A stretch of DNA of 9,709 bases from Pseudomonadota bacterium (lineage in GTDB: Bacteria > Pseudomonadota > Alphaproteobacteria > Rhizobiales > Tepidamorphaceae), in the NCBI GenBank assembly GCA_023435545.1, contig JAEYRQ010000039.1, forward strand, positions 1 to 9,709, given 5' to 3'. Position 1 is the stretch's first letter; every line of letters begins with the position of its first letter. Of this stretch, positions 1 through 5,974 are shown piece by piece. The position numbers and the translations under genes were made by a program. The notes under the pieces were generated by a model. It searched no databases, had not been told where the DNA came from, and worked only from the letters and a program-made list of their open reading frames with translations.

Positions 1-1140
<1,140 letters not shown>

Positions 1141-1156
1141 CCATCGCTCCTTCACT

Positions 1157-1175
1157 CACGGCTTCAAGGGCCGTG
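1157..1175 (-). other. Intercistronic hairpin before sufB
   Basis: This is a perfect inverted repeat, CACGGC / 7-nt loop / GCCGTG, inside the 43-nt gap between the desulfurase stop (1184) and the sufB start (1140). In the transcript it forms a GC-rich 6-bp stem ending 16 nt before the sufB ATG, just upstream of the GAAGGAG ribosome binding site. No U-tract follows, so it does not look like a terminator. It could affect mRNA processing or stability, or sufB initiation, within the operon. The repeat is visible; any role is inference. Confidence 0.45.
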
Positions 1176-1183
1176 GGTTTCGC

Positions 1184-2326
1184 TCATGCCGCGACTACGT
1201 TGTTCCGCCGGCGCCCGGCGAACCTCTCCTCAATTTCCCGCCACGCCTTTGCAAGGCGCTCGACGTCATCGCGCGTGCTCGACCATCCCAGGCTCACACG
1301 GATCGCGCCGGAGGCAAGGTCCGGCGCCACCCCCATGGCGGCGAGCACATGAGAACGACCGACCTTGCCCGACGAGCAGGCCGATCCCGAACTGACGCAG
1401 ACGCCCTCCAGGTCGAGTGCGATCATCGCGCTCTCGGCGGCGATGCCGCGAACCGCGAAGCAGCTCGTGTTCACCAGTCTCGCCCTGCCCGAGGCGAAGA
1501 TGACCGCACTGGGCGAGATAGTGCGCAAGGAGCGCTCGAACCAGTCCCGGAGTTCGCCGATTCCATCCTGCGCGGACGCCTCGGCGGCGGCGAGGCGCGC
1601 CGCGGCGCCGAAGCCCGCAATGGCCGGGACGGGTTCCGTGCCAGTCCTCAGCGATCGCTCCTGCCCGCCCCCGCCCCAGAGCGGTACGATCGGGACGGAC
1701 CGGCTGCGGCGAACCAGCGCACCGACGCCCTGCGGCCCGCCCAGCTTGTGGGCGGACAGGCTCAACAGGTCGACATCGAGCGACTGGATGTCGGCCCCCG
1801 AGCGGCCCGCCGCCTGGACGGCATCGCAATGCACGAGCGCACCGGCTGCGCGGGCGAGACGGGCAACCTCGGCCACTGGCTGGATCACGCCGGTTTCGTT
1901 GTTGGCCGCCATCACGGACACCATCGCAGGCACCGGTGCGCTCGCCAGACGCCGCTCCAGCCATGCAAGATCGATCACGCCATCGCCGTCGACGGGGATC
2001 GTCTCGACATTCTCCGCAGCGAAACGGCCGCCGGCCAGCACGCAGGGGTGCTCCACGGCGGAGCCCAGCAGCCGGGCATCGGGCTCGCGCGGCACCAGCG
2101 CGAGGGCTGCGGCCTCGGTCCCGCCGCTGGTGAACACGACATTCGCAGGCTCGGCACCCGCCAAGGCGGCGACTTCGGCACGTGCGTCCTCGACCAGGTG
2201 GCGTGCACCCCGTCCAGCGGAATGGACCGACGACGGGTTGCCGGTGGCGCGCATCGCCTCCGCCACGGCATCGACCACCGCGGGCCGGACGGGCGCGGTC
2301 GCGTTGAAATCCAGGTAGGCGGTCAT
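1184..2326 (-). CDS. Cysteine desulfurase, NifS/IscS-type (group I), first gene of the suf operon
   Basis: This PLP-dependent enzyme converts L-cysteine to L-alanine and holds the released sulfur as a persulfide for SUF cluster assembly. The protein is 380 residues, normal for the family. Family landmarks are GGTE (68-71), H93 in EHP, NNETG (142-146), D168 in HCDAVQAAG, the PLP lysine K194 in SAHKLGGPQG, RTGTE (227-231), the sulfur-carrying C317 in SSGSACSSG, and R343 in IRVSLG. The SSGSACSSG loop with following SHVL marks group I (NifS/IscS), not the group II SufS enzymes with an RxGHHC motif. The frame is open further upstream, but the ATG at 2324-2326 gives the family N-terminus MTAYLDFNATAPVRP and has purine-rich AGGGGCAGGTGGGA in front. 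It is comparable to the desulfurase called sufS2 at the head of rhizobial suf operons. A second, SufS-type gene would be expected downstream, outside the window. Confidence 0.95.
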   Translation of the reverse strand: MTAYLDFNATAPVRPAVVDAVAEAMRATGNPSSVHSAGRGARHLVEDARAEVAALAGAEPANVVFTSGGTEAAALALVPREPDARLLGSAVEHPCVLAGGRFAAENVETIPVDGDGVIDLAWLERRLASAPVPAMVSVMAANNETGVIQPVAEVARLARAAGALVHCDAVQAAGRSGADIQSLDVDLLSLSAHKLGGPQGVGALVRRSRSVPIVPLWGGGGQERSLRTGTEPVPAIAGFGAAARLAAAEASAQDGIGELRDWFERSLRTISPSAVIFASGRARLVNTSCFAVRGIAAESAMIALDLEGVCVSSGSACSSGKVGRSHVLAAMGVAPDLASGAIRVSLGWSSTRDDVERLAKAWREIEERFAGRRRNNVVAA

Positions 2327-2362
2327 TCCCACCTGCCCCTTGCTCCTCTTGCCGACAGAGAC

Positions 2363-2394
2363 CTCGTGTCTTGAACTCTTGCGTTCGACACAAG
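2363..2394 (-). promoter_or_regulatory. Hairpin in the suf operon 5' leader
   Basis: An imperfect inverted repeat lies 37 nt upstream of the desulfurase ATG. In the minus-strand transcript the 5' arm CUUGUGUCGAAC pairs with the 3' arm GUUCAAGACACGAG. This gives 12 base pairs, including one G-U, with a two-A bulge and a GCAAGA loop. It lies downstream of the predicted transcription start (about 2480), so it would be in the mRNA leader. No U-tract follows, so a simple terminator is unlikely. It may be a structural or regulatory leader element, or a dyad bound by a protein on DNA. It matches no riboswitch class I recognise. Confidence 0.45.
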
Positions 2395-2430
2395 ATATGT
2401 GGTGTCTGTCCGGGAAACGCACAGGGTTTG

Positions 2431-2443
2431 CGCCGCTGCGGCG
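2431..2443. repeat. Short GC-rich inverted repeat in the suf leader
   Basis: CGCCGC and GCGGCG flank a single central base in the predicted suf 5' leader. The symmetry is perfect over 6 bp per arm, but such repeats arise easily in GC-rich DNA, and the one-base centre would force opening of the inner pairs to form an RNA loop. I see no evidence of a specific function. Confidence 0.25.
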
Positions 2444-2466
2444 GTAGCCCCGGTCGCGTCGCCCAC

Positions 2467-2483
2467 TTTCGAAGTGTTCTAAA
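2467..2483 (-). promoter_or_regulatory. Putative Irr box (iron control element) of the suf operon
   Basis: On the minus strand the sequence reads TTTAGAACACTTCGAAA. It fits the inverted repeat TTTAGAA-N3-TTCTAAA with one mismatch (G for T in the second arm). That repeat is the general form of the iron control element bound by the Fur-family regulator Irr in Rhizobiales, as I recall it. The site begins 3 nt downstream of a predicted -10 hexamer, so it covers the expected transcription start at about 2480. Bound protein there would block RNA polymerase, which predicts repression of suf when Irr accumulates under low iron and low heme. Control of suf genes by Irr and by RirA is known in related bacteria. 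The match and geometry are seen directly; the binding protein is inferred. Confidence 0.65.
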
Positions 2484-2486
2484 CTG

Positions 2487-2515
2487 TTTGTAGGAGGGTG
2501 TTGCGCGGGTGTCAA
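2487..2515 (-). promoter_or_regulatory. Predicted sigma-70-type promoter of the suf operon
   Basis: On the minus strand a perfect -35 hexamer TTGACA (2510-2515, preceded by C, as in the alphaproteobacterial CTTGAC form) is followed by a 17-bp spacer and a -10 hexamer TACAAA (2487-2492, 4 of 6 to TATAAT). Transcription would begin near 2480, giving a leader of about 150 nt before the desulfurase ATG at 2326. The promoter sits between the suf operon and the divergent hydrolase gene and abuts the putative Irr box. I found no comparable promoter for the plus-strand hydrolase in this gap. Confidence 0.6.
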
Positions 2516-2548
2516 GAAAACCTCCGCGCGCTCCGGGGCGTCAGCGGC

Positions 2549-2564
2549 GCGGATACCCATCCGC
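2549..2564 (+). other. Small inverted repeat upstream of the hydrolase gene
   Basis: GCGGAT and ATCCGC, separated by ACCC, form a perfect 6-bp stem with a 4-nt loop. It ends 45 nt before the hydrolase ATG. It could be part of the hydrolase leader or an operator, but it matches no site I recognise and may be chance in GC-rich DNA. Confidence 0.3.
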
Positions 2565-2609
2565 AGCGACCGCCCTCCTGCACAACGACAACAGAGGACG
2601 ATCCGTCTC

Positions 2610-3275
2610 ATGCCGGAAGTAATCTTCACCGGTCCTGCAGGTCGCATCGAAGGCCGCTATCAGCCGCCGAAGACCCGGCATTCGCGGATCGCGCTGATCC
2701 TGCATCCGCACCCGCAGTTCGGCGGGACTATGAACAACCAGATCGCCTACCAGCTCTACTATATGTTCGCTGAGCGCGGGTTCGCGGTGCTGCGCTTCAA
2801 TTTCCGTGGGGTGGGGCGCAGCCAGGGCGCCTTCGACCACGGCCAGGGTGAACTGTCGGACGCCGCCTCCGCGTTGGACTGGGTGCAAAGCTTCAACCCG
2901 GATGCGCGCGCCTGCTGGATCGCCGGATTCTCCTTCGGCTCCTGGATTGGCATGCAGCTTCTGATGCGCCGGCCGGAGGTCGAGGGCTTCATCTCGATCG
3001 CGCCGCAGCCGAACCTCTACGATTTCTCCTTCCTGGCGCCCTGCCCCTCTTCCGGGCTGATCGTCCACGGCTCGGCAGATCGCGTCGTGCCGCCCTCTGA
3101 CGTGCAGACGCTGGTCGAGAAGCTGAAGACCCAGAAGGGCATCGTCATCGACCAGCAGATCGTTGAGGGAGCCAACCACTTCTTCGAGAACAAGGTCGAG
3201 GAACTGATGGGCATCTGCGGCGGCTATCTCGACAAGCGCCTCGCGGCCGCCTCCAAGGAAGACGACGCCGCCTGA
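2610..3275 (+). CDS. Alpha/beta hydrolase family protein (COG2945-like)
   Basis: This is a 221-residue single-domain alpha/beta hydrolase with no signal peptide or membrane segment, so probably cytoplasmic. Visible landmarks are HPHPQFGGTMNN (32-43, likely oxyanion region), FRGVGRSQG (65-73), the nucleophile elbow GFSFG with S108, the likely acid D157 in HGSADRVVPP, and the catalytic histidine H190 in EGANHFF. Residues SIAPQPNLYDFSFL (129-142) fill the cap region. Size and motifs match the small dienelactone-hydrolase-like proteins often annotated only as alpha/beta hydrolase. The substrate cannot be told from sequence. The ATG at 2610 has AGAGGA about 11 nt upstream, a modest ribosome binding site. 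The gene diverges from the suf operon across 283 bp and converges with anmK. The placement beside suf may be syntenic rather than functional. Confidence 0.9.
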   Translation: MPEVIFTGPAGRIEGRYQPPKTRHSRIALILHPHPQFGGTMNNQIAYQLYYMFAERGFAVLRFNFRGVGRSQGAFDHGQGELSDAASALDWVQSFNPDARACWIAGFSFGSWIGMQLLMRRPEVEGFISIAPQPNLYDFSFLAPCPSSGLIVHGSADRVVPPSDVQTLVEKLKTQKGIVIDQQIVEGANHFFENKVEELMGICGGYLDKRLAAASKEDDAA

Positions 3276-3314
3276 CGGGCGGGAGGCACCTGACGTCGCA
3301 ACGCCACCTCCAGC

Positions 3315-3348
3315 GAGATGCCCGGGTCAAGTCCGGGCATGATGTGGG
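3315..3348 (+). repeat. Palindromic intergenic repeat, copy 1
   Basis: This 34-nt element has an 8-bp inverted repeat (ATGCCCGG at 3318-3325, CCGGGCAT at 3333-3340) around a core GTCAAGT. It resembles the small palindromic repeats built on a CCGGxTCAAGyCCGG core that are scattered between genes in many alphaproteobacteria. It lies 39 nt after the hydrolase stop. A GC-rich stem there could protect the 3' end of the mRNA or help terminate transcription, but no T-run follows. Copy 2 lies about 70 nt away in the opposite orientation. Confidence 0.7.
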
Positions 3349-3366
3349 TTGGTGTGGTCCTGATCA

Positions 3367-3417
3367 ATCTGCAACAGTGAGCACGACGGCTGACTTCGCG
3401 CAGATGCCATCTGCAAC
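3367..3417. repeat. Direct repeat and small dyad between the two palindromic repeats
   Basis: The 9-mer ATCTGCAAC occurs at 3367-3375 and again at 3409-3417. The second copy is also half of a perfect dyad, GCAGAT-GCC-ATCTGC (3400-3414). I see no coding potential here. These repeats may be remnants of a composite element whose ends are the two 34-nt palindromes, or chance. Confidence 0.35.
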
Positions 3418-3421
3418 CACG

Positions 3422-3455
3422 CTCACGTCATTGCCGGGCTTGATCCGGCAATCTC
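3422..3455 (-). repeat. Palindromic intergenic repeat, copy 2 (inverted)
   Basis: Read on the minus strand, this 34-nt element aligns without gaps to copy 1 at 26 of 34 positions. Its arms are ATTGCCGG (3430-3437) and CCGGCAAT (3445-3452). Two base pairs of the stem differ from copy 1, and both are changed on both sides, so the stem is kept. It ends 26 nt from the anmK stop, so each convergent gene has one copy downstream of it, in its own orientation. Confidence 0.7.
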
Positions 3456-3481
3456 AGCCTCCCGCACATCCCCCCGCGCAA

Positions 3482-4606
3482 CTACCGCCCCGATGCTGCC
3501 GCTGTCGCCAGCACACCGCCGGTCATCGGCTCCGGCACGCCCGTCGTCGTCGGGAAGCTGAGCGGCAATCCCTTCAGTGAGCGCACTGCCAGATAGGCAA
3601 ATGCCTGCGCCTCGATATGCGAGGCGGTCAGCCCGGCATCGTCCGCGGTCATCACCGGCACCGACAGGCGCTCGGCGAGCATCGACAGGAGGACCGGGTT
3701 GCGCGCACCACCGCCGGCGACCACCCAGCGCCGCGCCGGCTGTGGGAGCCAGCGCCGGGCTGCTGCGACCGAGGCGGCCGTGAAGGCGGCAAGCGTCGCC
3801 GCGCCATCCTCCAGCGAGAGCCCGGAGACCGCATCGAGCGAGAAGTCGTTGCGGTCGAGCGACTTCGGCGGCGACCGGTCGAAATAGGCGTTGTCCATCA
3901 ACTGTGCCAACACCGCCGCGTCGACGTGCCCCGCCGCCGCGATGCGGCCGCCCTCGTCGAAGGGGATGCCGGCGCGCCTCGCGACCCAGTCGTCGATCAG
4001 CGCATTGCCGGGTCCGGTGTCGAAGGCCACAGGGTCGCCCTCGCCGACGAAGGTGACGTTGCCGACGCCGCCGAGATTGAGGACCGCGACCGGCAGGTCC
4101 CAGCCCTGCCGTCGAACGATCGCCCGGTGATAGGCCGGAACGAACGGCGCGCCCTGGCCGCCCGCGGCGACATCGGCAGCCCTGAGATCGTACACCACGT
4201 CGACGCCGAGCCTTGCGGCAAGCGCCGGCCCGTCTCCGACCTGCACCGTCAGGCGCCGCTCGGCACGGTGCAGCACCGTCTGGCCGTGAAACCCGATGAC
4301 GTCGACATCGGCCGCCGACATGTCCTCCGCGGCGAGAAGTGCCTCGACGGCCTCCGCGTGTGCGGCCGTGACGATACCCTCAGCCTCGGCCAGCACGCCC
4401 GGCCGGTCGGTCCGGTCGGTCAACTCGCGAGCCGCGCCCAGCGCTGCGCGCAACACGTCGCGTTCAGCCGGGGAATAAGGTCGTTCTCCATTCGGCCCGA
4501 GCGCCTCGATGGTCTCGCCGTCGGTGACCAGCACGGCCACGTCGACGCCGTCCATCGATGTCCCGCTCATCAGCCCGATCGCCGTCAATGCTTTCGTCAC
4601 GTCCAT
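3482..4606 (-). CDS. anmK: Anhydro-N-acetylmuramic acid kinase AnmK
   Basis: AnmK hydrolyses the 1,6-anhydro ring of anhydro-N-acetylmuramic acid and phosphorylates the sugar with ATP, giving MurNAc-6-phosphate in peptidoglycan recycling. It acts in the cytoplasm. The protein is 374 residues, normal for the family. Visible motifs are the N-terminal phosphate loop GLMSGTSMDGVD (11-22), GFHGQT (105-110), YDLRAADVAAGGQGAPFVP (139-157), NLGGVGNVT (177-185), DTGPGNALIDDW (196-207, with D196 the probable catalytic base), AGGGARNP (297-304) and SHIEAQAFAYLAVR (329-342). An in-frame ATG at 4630 would add 8 residues. I prefer the ATG at 4604-4606 because the family normally starts 7-10 residues before GLMSG; neither start has a good ribosome binding site. 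The gene converges with the hydrolase and diverges from tyrS. Confidence 0.95.
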   Translation of the reverse strand: MDVTKALTAIGLMSGTSMDGVDVAVLVTDGETIEALGPNGERPYSPAERDVLRAALGAARELTDRTDRPGVLAEAEGIVTAAHAEAVEALLAAEDMSAADVDVIGFHGQTVLHRAERRLTVQVGDGPALAARLGVDVVYDLRAADVAAGGQGAPFVPAYHRAIVRRQGWDLPVAVLNLGGVGNVTFVGEGDPVAFDTGPGNALIDDWVARRAGIPFDEGGRIAAAGHVDAAVLAQLMDNAYFDRSPPKSLDRNDFSLDAVSGLSLEDGAATLAAFTAASVAAARRWLPQPARRWVVAGGGARNPVLLSMLAERLSVPVMTADDAGLTASHIEAQAFAYLAVRSLKGLPLSFPTTTGVPEPMTGGVLATAAASGR

Positions 4607-4644
4607 GCCTCTGCTAGAGGGTGCGGCCATCCCATTGGAGGTCT

Positions 4645-4682
4645 GCCGGCCGGCGGTGGCCGATCGAGACCAGACTGTCTGG
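4645..4682. promoter_or_regulatory. Dyads in the anmK-tyrS divergent gap
   Basis: The gap between the anmK start (4606) and the tyrS start (4693) holds two symmetric sequences. One is a 10-bp palindrome GCCGGCCGGC at 4645-4654. The other is a perfect inverted repeat CCAGAC-T-GTCTGG at 4670-4682, ending 10 nt before the tyrS ATG over the place where a ribosome binding site belongs. The second could be an operator or affect tyrS initiation. I found no clear -35/-10 pair for either gene here, and no T-box or other known synthetase leader. Confidence 0.35.
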
Positions 4683-4692
4683 ATACCACGCC

Positions 4693-5943
4693 ATGAGCGG
4701 CTTCAAGTCCGATTTCCTGCACGTGCTCTCCGAGCGCGGCTACATCCACCAGTGTTCCGACCCCGAGGGTCTCGACGCCAAGACCCGCGAGGGATCGCTC
4801 GTCGCCTATGTCGGCTACGACTGCACCGGACCGTCGCTGCATGTCGGCCACCTGCTGTCGATCATGATGCTGCGCTGGTTCCAGAAGACCGGACACAGGC
4901 CGATCACGCTGATGGGCGGCGGGACGACCCGCGTCGGCGATCCGTCCGGCAAGGACGAGATGCGCAAGCTGCTGACCTACGAACAGATCGAGGACAACAA
5001 GCAGAGCCTGAAGGAGGTGTTCGCGCGCTTCGTCGCCTTCGAGGGTGCGAATGCCGCGATCATGTCCGACAACGCTGAGTGGCTGGCGCCGCTGAACTAC
5101 ATTGACTTCCTGCGCGAGGTGGGCCGGCACTTCTCGGTCAATCGGATGCTGAGCTTCGATTCGGTGAAGCTCCGGCTCGACCGCGAGACCGAACTCTCCT
5201 TTCTCGAATTCAACTACATGATCCTGCAGGCCTACGACTTCGTGGAGCTGAACCGGCGCCACGGTTGCGTGCTGCAGATGGGCGGCTCCGACCAGTGGGG
5301 CAACATCATCAATGGCATCGATCTCGGCCGGCGGATGGGCACGCCGCAGCTCTACGCGCTGACCTGTCCGCTGATCACCACCGCATCGGGCGCCAAGATG
5401 GGCAAGACCGCGGCCGGCGCGGTCTGGCTCAAGGGCGACATGCTCAGTCCCTGGGACTACTGGCAGTTCTGGCGCAACACCGAGGATGGCGACGTCGGCC
5501 GCTTTCTGAAGCTGTTCACCGACCTGCCGCTGGATGAAATCGCACGCCTGGAGGCACTCGAGGGCGCCGAGATCAACGAGGCCAAGAAGGTCCTCGCCGG
5601 CGAGGCGACGGCGCTGCTGCATGGCCGCGAGGCCGCGGATGCCGCCGCCGAAACGGCGCGCAAGACATTCGAGGAAGGAACGCTCGCCGAGACCCTGCCG
5701 ACGATCGAAGTGGGCAGCGGCGAACTCGACGAGGGTATCGGCGTCCTCGCCGCCTTCGTGCGCGCCGGGCTTGCCGCGTCCAACGGCGAAGCGCGCCGGG
5801 CGGTGGGCAATGGCGCTTTGCGAATCAATGACGTGCCCCTGAACGACCCTGCGGCCGTGCTGCGCGAAGACGACGTGACGCCGGAGGGGGTGATCAAGCT
5901 CTCCTTCGGACGCAAGAAGCACGTGCTGCTGCGCCCGGTATAG
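4693..5943 (+). CDS. tyrS: Tyrosyl-tRNA synthetase (tyrosine--tRNA ligase)
   Basis: This class I aminoacyl-tRNA synthetase activates tyrosine with ATP and loads it on tRNA-Tyr. The protein is 416 residues, typical of TyrRS. The catalytic domain shows [14 protein letters not shown] (41-54, with HVGH as the HIGH signature), the tyrosine-pocket residues Y175, Q179 and D182 in [19 protein letters not shown] (195-205), and the KMSKS-type loop KMGKT (235-239). The C-terminal part (about 345-416) is an S4-like RNA-binding domain with [18 protein letters not shown]. The frame is open upstream to a GTG at 4621, but the ATG at 4693 gives the expected N-terminus [20 protein letters not shown]. The ribosome binding site is weak (CTGGA about 10 nt upstream). 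The gene converges with the yhdP-like gene, leaving only 26 nt between stops. Confidence 0.97.
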   Translation: MSGFKSDFLHVLSERGYIHQCSDPEGLDAKTREGSLVAYVGYDCTGPSLHVGHLLSIMMLRWFQKTGHRPITLMGGGTTRVGDPSGKDEMRKLLTYEQIEDNKQSLKEVFARFVAFEGANAAIMSDNAEWLAPLNYIDFLREVGRHFSVNRMLSFDSVKLRLDRETELSFLEFNYMILQAYDFVELNRRHGCVLQMGGSDQWGNIINGIDLGRRMGTPQLYALTCPLITTASGAKMGKTAAGAVWLKGDMLSPWDYWQFWRNTEDGDVGRFLKLFTDLPLDEIARLEALEGAEINEAKKVLAGEATALLHGREAADAAAETARKTFEEGTLAETLPTIEVGSGELDEGIGVLAAFVRAGLAASNGEARRAVGNGALRINDVPLNDPAAVLREDDVTPEGVIKLSFGRKKHVLLRPV

Positions 5944-5945
5944 AG

Positions 5946-5974
5946 CGCCCTCAGCCCGTCTGACCGCCCTCAGC
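5946..5974. repeat. 10-bp direct repeat at the tyrS / yhdP-like convergent junction
   Basis: CGCCCTCAGC occurs at 5946-5955 and again at 5965-5974. The second copy contains the minus-strand stop of the yhdP-like gene. Flanking AGCGC (5944-5948) and GCGCT (5973-5977) could pair as a weak 5-bp stem. No strong terminator hairpin with a T-run is visible in this 26-nt gap, so either transcript may run into the opposite gene before ending. Confidence 0.35.

Noticed and set aside
2323..2466. A possible 47-codon upstream frame in the suf leader (GTG at 2466, TGA overlapping the desulfurase ATG)
   Set aside because: The ATGA overlap would suit translational coupling, but the GTG has no ribosome binding site, lies only about 14 nt from the predicted transcription start, and the peptide shows no regulatory feature. 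An open frame this short is expected by chance in GC-rich DNA.
3276..3481. A classic intrinsic terminator for the hydrolase or anmK
   Set aside because: The GC-rich stems here belong to the palindromic repeat pair and are not followed by T-runs on either strand, so they are recorded as repeats.
3617..4696. A 359-codon plus-strand open frame antisense to anmK
   Set aside because: All AnmK motifs lie in the minus-strand frame. The antisense translation is Arg/His-rich without domains and runs into the tyrS start.
4597..5922. A 441-codon minus-strand open frame antisense to tyrS
   Set aside because: The plus strand carries a complete TyrRS with its signature motifs; the antisense frame is a shadow.
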